A stretch of 20,286 nucleotides of DNA, taken from the NCBI GenBank assembly GCA_016742125.1, contig JACVCM010000028.1, positions 15,281 through 35,566 of the forward strand, in the 5' to 3' direction. Source of the stretch: Sphingomonadaceae bacterium (GTDB taxonomy: Bacteria; Pseudomonadota; Alphaproteobacteria; Sphingomonadales; Sphingomonadaceae). Below, piece by piece: positions 1 to 7,218 of this stretch. Each line of letters starts with the position of its first letter. Within the stretch, counting starts at the first letter, position 1. The notes beneath the pieces were generated by a model that saw nothing but the letters and a program-made list of their open reading frames with translations, had not been told where the DNA came from and did not search any database. A program made the position numbers and the translations under genes.

Positions 1-1430
1 ACGCGCGCCTCATCATCGCCGACAATACCAAATACAGAAAGTTGGTCATGGCCGAACTTGAAAATCCGTTCGTCGCCAGCGCCGGTCAGCACTTTTTCAA
101 GGTGACCGACGCCAAATATCTGGCCAGTGCGATAGGCGGCTGAGAGCAATTTGCGCGACAGTTCGGTCGCATCGTGGACACCCGGCGCGTCGAGGCAATT
201 ATCGCAATTGCCGCAGGTTTCGGGCGGATGCTCGCCAAAATGGCGAAGCAACACAGCACGCCTGCATCCGGGGGTCTCGACCAGCCTTGCCAGTGCCGCG
301 ATCCGACCTTGCTCGGCCTCGCGACGATCGGGCGGCAACTCGGCCAATCGTTCGCGCGCCCGCGTGAAGTCGCCCGGAGACCAGAGCATATGTGCGACCG
401 CCGGGTCGCCGTCGCGGCCCGCTCTCCCGCTTTCCTGATAATAGGATTCGATCGATTTGGGCAGTCCTGCATGAACGACAAAGCGTACGTCAGGCTTGTC
501 GATTCCCATGCCGAAAGCGACCGTGGCGACCATCACCATGTCTTCCGATGCAACAAACTCGGCTTGCGCCCTGGCGCGTGCATGCGGTTCCATTCCGGCA
601 TGATAGAAACGGGTTCTTCGCCCTGTCGCAGCAATTTGCCCAGCGATTTTCTCGGTGCGGTCGCGTGTCTGGGCGTAGACGATGCCCGCACCGCTCAACG
701 TCCGAACAAGCCCTGCCACGCCGCTTTTGTTGCCGCCAGTCATCGCGTATCGGATATTGGGCCGGTCGAAGCCGGAAACGATGACATCTTCGGTGGCAAT
801 GCCGAGCTGCGTGGCAATATCGGCACGGGTATGTGCATCGGCGGTTGCGGTTAGCGCAAGACGAGGCACATTCGGAAAATCGTCCATCAATGGTCGCAAC
901 AGCCGGTAATCGGGCCGGAAGTCATGCCCCCATTCGGACACGCAATGCGCCTCGTCTATCGCGAATAGCGCTATCCTCGCCTCGCGCAGCAGCCCGCGAA
1001 ACTCTTGCCCCGTCGCACGCTCTGGCGCGACATAGAGAAGGTCGAGCACACCTCTGCGAAAACGCTCGATGGTTTCCGCCCGATTGTCGTCTGCCGATGT
1101 CAATGTTGCGGCCCGGATACCGACTGCCTCCACCGCGCGCATCTGATCGTGCATCAGCGCGATCAGCGGCGAGATCACGATGCAGGTGCCCTCCATCATC
1201 AGCGCCGGAAGCTGATAGCATAGCGACTTGCCGGCGCCGGTCGGCATTACCGCCAGCGTGCGCCTGCCCTCGAGTACACGTTCCACGACCTGCTCCTGCA
1301 CGCCGCGAAATTCAGCAAAACCAAATACGCGGTGCAGTATATCGGCGGGGACGAGTGTATCAGGAGCGGAGGCCATCGCCTCCGGCCCTAGCCCCGTCAA
1401 ATCGTCAAGAATAGACCGCTCTTGCAACAC
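1..1430 (-). CDS. recQ: ATP-dependent DNA helicase RecQ (3' end cut by window edge)
   Basis: A 3'-5' superfamily 2 helicase that unwinds recombination and replication intermediates. It is read on the minus strand and stays open to base 1, so the C-terminus (HRDC region) is missing. Counting from the GTG at 1430, Walker A MPTGAGKS lies near residues 62-69, the DEAH box at 159-162, and the helicase motif VATVAFGMGIDKPDVRFVVH follows in the second RecA lobe, then QESGRAGRDG. A four-cysteine RecQ zinc-binding site (one Cys, then CGNCDNC) lies near residues 389-412. Start choice: AGAGGAG (1437-1443) sits 6 nt before GTG 1430 and 9 nt before TTG 1427. The first ATG (1376) has GGAGG only 2 nt upstream, which is too close. 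The frame is closed by the stop codon of the preceding hydroxylase gene (1482-1484), so the gene probably follows it in the same transcript. The identity is secure; the start is probable. Confidence 0.93.
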   Translation of the reverse strand, partial: MLQERSILDDLTGLGPEAMASAPDTLVPADILHRVFGFAEFRGVQEQVVERVLEGRRTLAVMPTGAGKSLCYQLPALMMEGTCIVISPLIALMHDQMRAVEAVGIRAATLTSADDNRAETIERFRRGVLDLLYVAPERATGQEFRGLLREARIALFAIDEAHCVSEWGHDFRPDYRLLRPLMDDFPNVPRLALTATADAHTRADIATQLGIATEDVIVSGFDRPNIRYAMTGGNKSGVAGLVRTLSGAGIVYAQTRDRTEKIAGQIAATGRRTRFYHAGMEPHARARAQAEFVASEDMVMVATVAFGMGIDKPDVRFVVHAGLPKSIESYYQESGRAGRDGDPAVAHMLWSPGDFTRARERLAELPPDRREAEQGRIAALARLVETPGCRRAVLLRHFGEHPPETCGNCDNCLDAPGVHDATELSRKLLSAAYRTGQIFGVGHLEKVLTGAGDERIFKFGHDQLSVFGIVGDDEAR

Positions 1431-1436
1431 CGGCGA

Positions 1437-1443
1437 CTCCTCT
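1437..1443 (-). promoter_or_regulatory. recQ ribosome binding site
   Basis: AGAGGAG on the minus strand, 6 nt before GTG 1430. It is the only well-spaced Shine-Dalgarno near the recQ 5' end and favours a non-ATG start over ATG 1376. Confidence 0.6.
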
Positions 1444-1481
1444 GTGGAAAGACCGAGTTGCGAGAGAACGTAACAAGAACA

Positions 1482-2381
1482 CTAACTGATGGCAAGGCCC
1501 GCATATTTCGGACAGTCGCTGCGGCAGACGCCGTCGTGCGACCATTCGGGCGGACGCCACAGGTAGGCTAGCTTGTCCTGCCAGCGATCTGCGTGCGCCA
1601 TCCGGTCGCGCAGTTGCTGAAGTCCGGCGAATTGCGCAGTGAGCGGGTTGTTGTCATGTACCGGTTTGACCAACCCGACGACGGGATGCTCGCCGAGCGG
1701 CGCGTGACTGCCGAAGATACGGTCCCAGACGATTAGCACCTGGCTGTAATTTTTATCGATATATTGCGGTTGGTTGGCATGATGGATTTTGTGGTTAAGC
1801 GGCGTCGCCAGCCATTGTTCGAACCAGCCCAGATGACCGACATAGCTGGCATGGTTCCAGATGCCGAACGCGTTCTTAACAATGGTGATGGCGAGAAATA
1901 CGACCGGCGGCACACCGAGAAGGGCAGCGACCAAATCGAAAGGTGTGCGGAGCAGCCCGTCGAGCCAGAAGCCGCGCGCCGCCGTGGTATGGTTGAACTC
2001 GTTCGAACTGTGATGGATTGCATGAAAAGCCCAGAACAACCCGATCCGGTGCGAGAGACGATGCTCCCAGTAATAGGACAGCTCGTGCACGAGGAATGCG
2101 ATCAGCAGTGCCAATAACAATGGCATAGTGTCGACGATGCGCAATTGTTCGTAAACCAGCGTATAGATTGCCAACGGCACGATCATCCCGATGACGATGT
2201 CGATGACGCTATTCAGCATGTTCAATCCGACGCTGCACCACGCATCAGCCTGATTGTAGCGCCAGCCCTTGACCGCAACATAAAGCCGCTCCAGCAGTAC
2301 GATACCGAAGTAAAAGCCGCCCAACGTATAGATGCCATAGGGGCCACCCAGGAATTCCACTGTGGCGTTCAGCATGTCCAT
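1482..2381 (-). CDS. Sterol desaturase / fatty acid hydroxylase family membrane protein
   Basis: An integral-membrane di-iron hydroxylase family protein (PF04116 type); the substrate cannot be read from sequence. With the start at 2381 it has 299 aa. The eight-histidine pattern is visible: HELSYYWEHRLSH (His 99, 107, 111), HAIHHS (His 120, 123, 124), WNHASYVGH (His 177, 183) and LNHKIHHANQ (His 197, 200, 201), followed by DKNYSQVLIVWDRIFGSH, typical of the family C-terminus. Hydrophobic segments lie near residues 10-35, 50-75 and 83-100, and around 148-168. Start choice: GGAGGAG at 2391-2397 is 9 nt upstream of ATG 2381, whereas the upstream in-frame ATG at 2402 has AGGG only 2 nt away. It lies 50 nt after the ABC exporter stop and 51 nt before recQ, which suggests one transcript. 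Family assignment is strong; the reaction (lipid, carotenoid or sterol-like substrate) is unknown. Confidence 0.88.
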   Translation of the reverse strand: MDMLNATVEFLGGPYGIYTLGGFYFGIVLLERLYVAVKGWRYNQADAWCSVGLNMLNSVIDIVIGMIVPLAIYTLVYEQLRIVDTMPLLLALLIAFLVHELSYYWEHRLSHRIGLFWAFHAIHHSSNEFNHTTAARGFWLDGLLRTPFDLVAALLGVPPVVFLAITIVKNAFGIWNHASYVGHLGWFEQWLATPLNHKIHHANQPQYIDKNYSQVLIVWDRIFGSHAPLGEHPVVGLVKPVHDNNPLTAQFAGLQQLRDRMAHADRWQDKLAYLWRPPEWSHDGVCRSDCPKYAGLAIS

Positions 2382-2390
2382 AATGACTGT

Positions 2391-2397
2391 CTCCTCC
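2391..2397 (-). promoter_or_regulatory. Ribosome binding site deciding the hydroxylase start
   Basis: GGAGGAG on the minus strand, 9 nt from ATG 2381. It lies downstream of the alternative ATG at 2402, so the longer reading would place this strong site inside codons 2-4. Confidence 0.65.
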
Positions 2398-2431
2398 GAC
2401 ATTCCCTACCATGGAGAAGCGCAACGGGCAA

Positions 2432-4252
2432 TCATTCGGCCGCGACGGTTTCCTCCTCACCCTCACTCTGCTGCCGCGCCCACATTTCGGCATATAGCCC
2501 GCCTTTGCGAAGCAGTTGGGCATGGGTTCCCTGTTCGGCCACACGTCCTGCGTCGAGCACCATGATCCGGTCGGCATCTACAACGGTCGAAAGGCGATGT
2601 GCTATGATGATGGTTGTGCGCCGCTCGGAAATACGGTCGAGCGTCGCCTGAATCTCGGATTCGGTGCGACTGTCGAGCGCACTGGTGGCTTCATCGAGGA
2701 TGAGGATTGGCGGGTTTTTGAGCAAAGTGCGGGCGATGGCCACACGCTGCTTCTCGCCGCCCGACAATTTCAGGCCGCGCTCGCCGACCCTGGCTTCATA
2801 TTGCTCGGGCAAAGAGGCAATGAAGCCGTGGATGGAGGCGCCACGCGCGGCGTCCTCGATTTCAGCCTGACTCGCGCCCTCGCGCCCATAGCCTATATTG
2901 TAACCGATGGTGTCGTTGAACAACACCGTGTCCTGCGGGACAATGCCGATTGCGCTTCGCAGGCTCGATTGCGTGACATCGCGCAAATCCTGTCCATCGA
3001 TGGTGATGCGCCCTCCGGTCACATCATAAAATCGGTACAGCAGCCGTGCGACGGTCGATTTGCCTGCGCCCGACGGGCCGACAACGGCTAAAGTATGCCC
3101 AGGTTCGATCTTGAAACTGACCCCATTGAGGATCTGACGGTCGGGCTCGTAGCCGAATTGCACATCCTCGAACGCCAGGGCTCCGCCGCTGACAACCAGC
3201 GCCGCAGCGCCAGGCTTGTCGACGATCTCGGCCGGCGTGTCGATAAGTTCGAACATCGCAGCCATGTCAGTCAGCCCCTGTCGGATCGTACGGTAAACCA
3301 TACCAAGCATGTCCAAGGGTCGGAAAAGCTGTGCCAGCAGTGTGTTGACGGTCACGACGTCACCGGTGGTAAACTGTCCGCGCGACCAGCCCCAGACGAC
3401 ATAGCCCATGGCGCCGGCCATCATGAGGTTGGTGATCAGCGACTGGCCGATATTGAGCGCGGCCAGGCTGTTTTCGGATTTGACCGCTGCATCGGCCCAT
3501 TGACTGACGACCTGATTGTAACGCGCGGCTTCGCGCTTTTCGGCGTTGAAATATTTGACTGTCTCGTAATTCAGCAGACTGTCCACAGACTTTGCAACAG
3601 TCTGGGTATCGAGTTCGTTCATTTCCTCACGAAGCTTGTTGCGCCAGTTGGTAACCACGGCGGTAAAGACGATATAGGCAATGACCATTACCCAGGTTGC
3701 CGCGACCATTCCCCAGCCGAACTCGATCTGGAAATATGTCGACACCAGTAGCAGTTCGAGCAAGGTCGGGGCGATGTTGAACAGCAGGAAATAAAGCATG
3801 ATGTCGATGCTCTTGGTTCCGCGCTCAATGACCTTGGTGACTGCGCCGGTACGGCGATTCATGTGGAACCGCATCGACAGATTGTGGAGATGTCCGAAGA
3901 CATTTTCGGCCAGTCGGCGCGTTGCGTCCTGCCCGACCCGTTCGAAAACGACATTGCGCAGATTGTCGAACAGCACGCCGCCAAAGCGCGCACCGGCATA
4001 GGCGGCGACCAGCGCAATGGCGATAGCGACGCCGTCTTCCAGCCCCGGAACCATACGGTCGATGGCTTGCCCATAGACCCACGCCATGCTGAGCTGGATG
4101 AGCTTGGAAATGACCACCAACAGCAGCGCAAAAACGATCCTTACCCGCAAACCGGCCTGATCCTTGGGCCACAAATAGGGCAGGAAACGCCGCATGACGG
4201 CGAAATCCGGTTTCGATTCTGTCGGGGTTTCTAAAGGCGGCACGGGGGCCAT
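2432..4252 (-). CDS. Atm1-type ABC exporter (fused permease/ATPase)
   Basis: A 606-aa half-transporter that acts as a homodimer in the inner membrane. The Atm1/ABCB7 group exports glutathione-linked sulfur or metal-thiol conjugates. An N-terminal six-helix permease domain spans roughly residues 35-335, and the ATPase domain residues 358-595. ATPase motifs: Walker A GPSGAGKST (392-400), Q-loop Gln 440, signature LSGGEKQR (496-503), Walker B ILILDE (516-521), H-loop His 552. LLNYETVKYFNAE (227-239) is an Atm1 hallmark. From memory of the Novosphingobium Atm1 structure (Tyr195, Arg206, Arg210, Asn269, Gln272 around the glutathione site), the residues here are Tyr193, Arg204, Arg208, Asn267 and Gln270, a constant offset of two. 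It follows the small membrane protein gene after 33 nt. No clear Shine-Dalgarno precedes ATG 4252. MsbA-like lipid export is the less likely alternative. Confidence 0.92.
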   Translation of the reverse strand: MAPVPPLETPTESKPDFAVMRRFLPYLWPKDQAGLRVRIVFALLLVVISKLIQLSMAWVYGQAIDRMVPGLEDGVAIAIALVAAYAGARFGGVLFDNLRNVVFERVGQDATRRLAENVFGHLHNLSMRFHMNRRTGAVTKVIERGTKSIDIMLYFLLFNIAPTLLELLLVSTYFQIEFGWGMVAATWVMVIAYIVFTAVVTNWRNKLREEMNELDTQTVAKSVDSLLNYETVKYFNAEKREAARYNQVVSQWADAAVKSENSLAALNIGQSLITNLMMAGAMGYVVWGWSRGQFTTGDVVTVNTLLAQLFRPLDMLGMVYRTIRQGLTDMAAMFELIDTPAEIVDKPGAAALVVSGGALAFEDVQFGYEPDRQILNGVSFKIEPGHTLAVVGPSGAGKSTVARLLYRFYDVTGGRITIDGQDLRDVTQSSLRSAIGIVPQDTVLFNDTIGYNIGYGREGASQAEIEDAARGASIHGFIASLPEQYEARVGERGLKLSGGEKQRVAIARTLLKNPPILILDEATSALDSRTESEIQATLDRISERRTTIIIAHRLSTVVDADRIMVLDAGRVAEQGTHAQLLRKGGLYAEMWARQQSEGEEETVAAE

Positions 4253-4285
4253 ATAGGCGCGTGCGATATTTTCACAAAGGGCTGT

Positions 4286-4555
4286 TCACGCCTTGCCCGA
4301 CAGGAGCAGCCATGTCGCCACGCCATTCATGCCGGTATAGGCACCATAAATGAGAACAACGAGCACGGCATTTTCTTGCGCAAACAGCATTGCACCTATG
4401 AGCAGCGCCAGCTCGATGGCGTAGCTGCCATAGGGGCTGAAATGCTTCCCGAAATAGCGCTTGGTATCCTCCACAAAAGGATGGCCCGATTCCGCTACCG
4501 CCTTGTGCATCGCGAAATTCGCGATGCCCATCAGGAAGCAGACGACCACCAGCAT
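4286..4555 (-). CDS. Small three-helix membrane protein, function unknown
   Basis: 89 aa, with no family I can name. It shows hydrophobic segments at about residues 1-17, 42-58 and 62-85, with a polar stretch (HKAVAESGHPFVEDTKRYFGKHFSPYG, quoted in part) between the first two. ATG 4555 comes 9 nt after the TAA stop of the AI-2E permease, in the same reading frame as that stop, so translation by reinitiation is likely; no strong Shine-Dalgarno is visible. The coding frame has the hydrophobic patterning expected of a real membrane protein, and the spacing to neighbours (9 nt before, 33 nt after) leaves no room for anything else. It is probably co-transcribed with the flanking transporter genes. 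Confidence 0.68.
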   Translation of the reverse strand: MLVVVCFLMGIANFAMHKAVAESGHPFVEDTKRYFGKHFSPYGSYAIELALLIGAMLFAQENAVLVVLIYGAYTGMNGVATWLLLSGKA

Positions 4556-4564
4556 GGCGGGCGC

Positions 4565-5689
4565 TTATGGGCCTTGCCGGATGGCTCGCGCCTCGTTGCG
4601 TTCGGATTGCCTCTCGAGCGCAACCTTGATCATTGCAATGATGGGGTCGGCGAGCGCAAGCCCCAGCAGACCGAACAGCGCCCCGAACAATATCTGTGCG
4701 CCCAGCACCAGAGCGGGAGCAAGATCGACCGCCCGCTTGGCCACCATGGGCACGATCAGATAGCCATCGACCATCTGCACGACGAAATAGACGAAGATGG
4801 CGTAAAGCCCGACGTCTACGCCTGCCGAAAAGCCGACAAGGATGATAAGCGCGCCTGAGATTATGGCGCCGATATTGGGCAGAAATGCCAGCAGCCCCGT
4901 CAACAGCCCGAGTAAGGCGGCCATCGGCACACCGCCCAGGCTGAGCAGGATCCATGTCCCGAAGCCCTCGACCGCCATGCCCAACAGGCGACCGGCCATC
5001 AGGCGACGCAGGGTCCAGCCGATCTTTTCGGCCGTGCCATAGAAATATGTCCGTTCGGCCAGCGGCAGCATCCACGCTACGCCGCGTTCGTACATGCGGG
5101 GTTCCGCGGCGATGAAGATAGCCAACACCAGCATCATCGCCAAATTCGTGACTGTGCCCACCACCGATGACACGGCGGCGGTAACGCGCCCGACCGAGTT
5201 CAGGATCTGCGATCCGAACCCTTTTACATCCTCTGCGGAAATATTGAACCCGGCCGCCTCGACCCGGTTGCCGATCGTCTCGATCTGGCTTTCGACGATC
5301 GCCTGCAGGCTGGCAGCCTGCGCGGCCAGTTCGGATCCGGTGAACACAAAGGTCCAGTACATCATTCCGAATACTGCAAGGACCACGATGGTCAGGCGAA
5401 ATCCCCGGGGGATAGGCAGGATGCGACCCAGCAGGCGGGCCCCGCCGTCGAACATGGCGGCGAGTACCAGACCGCCAATTATAAGGAGGATCGGCTGTGC
5501 CAGCCAGACCAGCGCAACGACCAGCGTTGCCATACCGATCCAGACGCTTGCGCGTTTCAGTTCAGTGCGGATTACCGGATCGAAAAGCTCGGTAGGTCCG
5601 ACTTCCTCGCGAAACGCTTCCTCCTGCGCTCCTGCTGCCTTGCGCGGTGCACGCGGCTTGCGAACTTTGGCGCCGACGGGATCGTTCAT
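4565..5689 (-). CDS. AI-2E family transporter (PerM/TqsA-like permease)
   Basis: A 374-aa polytopic membrane protein of PF01594. Members export small molecules or act as Na+/H+ antiporters; AI-2 itself should not be assumed as substrate. A basic N-tail (residues 1-45) is followed by helices near 48-80 and 98-117, a soluble amphipathic region (about 118-170), and helices from 172 to 350. Family signatures are FLPNIGAIISG (269-279), VDGYLIVPMV (307-316) and the C-terminal ALFGLLGLALADPI. The start was set at ATG 5689 because it forms an ATGA overlap with the lepB stop and gives the usual length. A longer in-frame reading to 5830 would lie wholly within lepB and adds an arginine-rich shadow peptide. 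It is translationally coupled to lepB. Confidence 0.9.
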   Translation of the reverse strand: MNDPVGAKVRKPRAPRKAAGAQEEAFREEVGPTELFDPVIRTELKRASVWIGMATLVVALVWLAQPILLIIGGLVLAAMFDGGARLLGRILPIPRGFRLTIVVLAVFGMMYWTFVFTGSELAAQAASLQAIVESQIETIGNRVEAAGFNISAEDVKGFGSQILNSVGRVTAAVSSVVGTVTNLAMMLVLAIFIAAEPRMYERGVAWMLPLAERTYFYGTAEKIGWTLRRLMAGRLLGMAVEGFGTWILLSLGGVPMAALLGLLTGLLAFLPNIGAIISGALIILVGFSAGVDVGLYAIFVYFVVQMVDGYLIVPMVAKRAVDLAPALVLGAQILFGALFGLLGLALADPIIAMIKVALERQSERNEARAIRQGP

Positions 5690-6627
5690 TGCGATGCGAC
5701 CTTCTGCGGCCGCAAACTGGTCCCGGCACGGTCGCCGCGAAGCGAGCTGATCCAAGTCGCTGGATTGAGCGAGGTGCTGCCGTCGACCGAGAAGGTGATA
5801 ATCTCTGCCCGTCCGCCTAGCCGATCCCACGATACGGGGCCGCCCAGACCGCCAAGCTCTGCAGCCACGCGGCTGTCTGAACTATTGTCGCGATTATCAC
5901 CCATCAGGAACACATGACCCGCGGGTATCTTGATAGGCGCCATGTCGTCGGTGTCGCGGCGACGGGCATCTATCGTGTCATATTGCACGCCATTGGGCAG
6001 CGTCTCGCGGATGATCGATAGATGGCAGGTGAGCCTGCCGTCCTTCTCACGTGTCAGCGCACCCGGGAAATCATAGTCGTTGCAGGGATTGTTGGCATCG
6101 ACGGGGAGGATCAAATTCGGTTGGGTGTCCTGCTTTACCGGCTTGCCGTTCAGGAATATCTGACCTTCACGCAATTCGATGGTGTCGCCGGGCAGACCGA
6201 TGACACGCTTGATCCAGTCCTGATACCGGTCTTTCGGCGTCAGAATGACGATATCGCCGCGTTCGGGCATTTTGCCCCAGACCCGACTATTGCTTTCGGG
6301 CAGCGGCACCGCCAGCGCCTCTACCTCTTCGCGCAACACCAGCCAGCGGAAGATCGCCACCGGATTGGGAATGGTCGGCGACACATGGCTCCAGCCATAA
6401 GGATATTTGGAGACAAATAGTCGGTCGCCAACCAGCAGCGTCGGCATCATCGAGATAGACGGGATGTAGAATGGCTTGGCGATGAAGCTGTGGAAGGCGA
6501 GCACCGCCAGCAGCAGCCAGAACATGCCCTTGATTTCGGCCCAGGTGGCGGCGGCCCAACCGCGTTTTTCCGGTGTGGAAGCTGGCGGTGTGGAAGGGCT
6601 TTGATTGTCGGTGGTCAAACTGGTCAT
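5686..6627 (-). CDS. lepB: Signal peptidase I
   Basis: A 313-aa membrane-anchored serine peptidase that removes signal peptides from exported preproteins on the periplasmic face. One N-terminal membrane segment (about 35-50) precedes the catalytic domain. Visible boxes: PSISMMPTLLVGDRL with nucleophile Ser59, RGDIVIL (123-129), DWIKRVIGLPGD with general base Lys140, and GHVFLMGDNRDNSSDSR (237-253). A roughly 30-residue insertion with two cysteines (Cys182, Cys201) separates the Lys box from the GDNRDNS box, as is common in Gram-negative enzymes. ATG 6627 overlaps the acpS stop as ATGA, so it is preferred over the in-frame extension to 6675 that lies within acpS. In many alphaproteobacteria lepB is followed by rnc and era; here an AI-2E permease follows. 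Confidence 0.96.
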   Translation of the reverse strand: MTSLTTDNQSPSTPPASTPEKRGWAAATWAEIKGMFWLLLAVLAFHSFIAKPFYIPSISMMPTLLVGDRLFVSKYPYGWSHVSPTIPNPVAIFRWLVLREEVEALAVPLPESNSRVWGKMPERGDIVILTPKDRYQDWIKRVIGLPGDTIELREGQIFLNGKPVKQDTQPNLILPVDANNPCNDYDFPGALTREKDGRLTCHLSIIRETLPNGVQYDTIDARRRDTDDMAPIKIPAGHVFLMGDNRDNSSDSRVAAELGGLGGPVSWDRLGGRAEIITFSVDGSTSLNPATWISSLRGDRAGTSLRPQKVASQ

Positions 6628-7034
6628 ACCTTTAGTGCGGGACGCGCCTCTATGATTACAAATGCCTGCGCCCAAGGGTGATCGTCAGTGAGCGTCAGAT
6701 GGATATGCGCCTCATAGCCTGAAGGAATCATCGCGTCGAGCCGCGCTTTCGCCCCGCCGGTCAGCGCCAGCGTCGGCGCGCCCGAGGGAGCGTTGACCAC
6801 GCCAATGTCCTTCATGAACACACCGCGCTTGAAACCGGTCCCGACCGCTTTCGAAAAAGCCTCCTTCGCGGCAAAGCGTTTGGCGAAGGTTCCGGCCCGG
6901 GTGAAGGGGCGGCGAGCCGCCTTGGCCCGCTCGATATCGGTAAAGACGCGGCGTTCGAACCGCTCGCCAAAACGGTCGAGCGAATGCTGAATACGCTCGA
7001 TGTTGCAGAGGTCGGAACCGAGGCCGATTATCAA
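6624..7034 (-). CDS. acpS: Holo-[acyl-carrier-protein] synthase
   Basis: 136 aa. The enzyme transfers 4'-phosphopantetheine from CoA to the serine of apo-ACP, activating fatty acid synthesis. IIGLGSDL carries the Mg-binding Asp8, and RFAAKEAFSKAVGTG carries Glu58 and Lys62. The length is typical. The start codon is TTG at 7034: the frame upstream contains no ATG or GTG before a TAA at 7056-7058, and the conserved IIGxGSD start leaves no later option. There is no convincing Shine-Dalgarno. The gene starts only 24 nt downstream of a large inverted-repeat element that separates it from pdxJ, and its stop overlaps the lepB start (ATGA). pdxJ-acpS adjacency is a classic arrangement in proteobacteria. 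Weak initiation plus the upstream hairpin could keep AcpS levels low. Confidence 0.94.
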   Translation of the reverse strand: MIIGLGSDLCNIERIQHSLDRFGERFERRVFTDIERAKAARRPFTRAGTFAKRFAAKEAFSKAVGTGFKRGVFMKDIGVVNAPSGAPTLALTGGAKARLDAMIPSGYEAHIHLTLTDDHPWAQAFVIIEARPALKV

Positions 7035-7057
7035 AACCGCAAGCTCTGAATAAATTT

Positions 7058-7190
7058 ACGCGGAGACGCGGAGACGCGGAGATTTATGACCTCAAAAACT
7101 CCGCGTTCCCTGCGCCCTCTGCGTGAAATATATTTGGGTTCACGCAGGGTTCGCAGAGTTATTCCACTCCGCGTCTCCGCGTCTCCGCGT
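7058..7190. repeat. Nested inverted-repeat element with ACGCGGAG triplets
   Basis: Two perfect 24-bp outer arms (7058-7081 and 7167-7190) are exact reverse complements, each made of three tandem ACGCGGAG octamers. Inside lies a second inverted pair, CTGCGTGAA (7119-7127) and TTCACGCAG (7139-7147), with an 11-nt AT-rich loop. Imperfect extensions (CTGCG at 7110-7114, CGCAG at 7152-7156) lengthen this inner stem. The sequence sits in the gap between pdxJ and acpS and would form a very stable structure in their shared transcript. From general knowledge, related CTCTGCGT/CTCCGCGT units are seen scattered in intergenic DNA of sphingomonads and other bacteria and give translated SASPRE peptides; their function is not established. 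No transposase is present. Confidence 0.85.
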
Positions 7191-7218
7191 GAACAAACCA
7201 AAACCATATTGCGCAGGA

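Noticed and set aside
174..854. 226-codon plus-strand frame at the left end
   Set aside because: It is entirely antisense to recQ, whose helicase motifs are clear on the minus strand.
3095..3751. 218-codon plus-strand frame within the ABC exporter
   Set aside because: It is a shadow of the exporter gene; the minus strand carries all ABC motifs.
5687..5830. N-terminal extension of the AI-2E permease into lepB
   Set aside because: The extra 47 codons read the lepB coding region out of frame, and ATG 5689 forms the same ATGA coupling used by its neighbours.
7058..7081. Tandem ACGCGGAG octamers considered as a CRISPR array or iterons
   Set aside because: The units are contiguous 8-mers without spacers, in only three copies per arm, and inverted around a hairpin. 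There are no cas or replication genes nearby.
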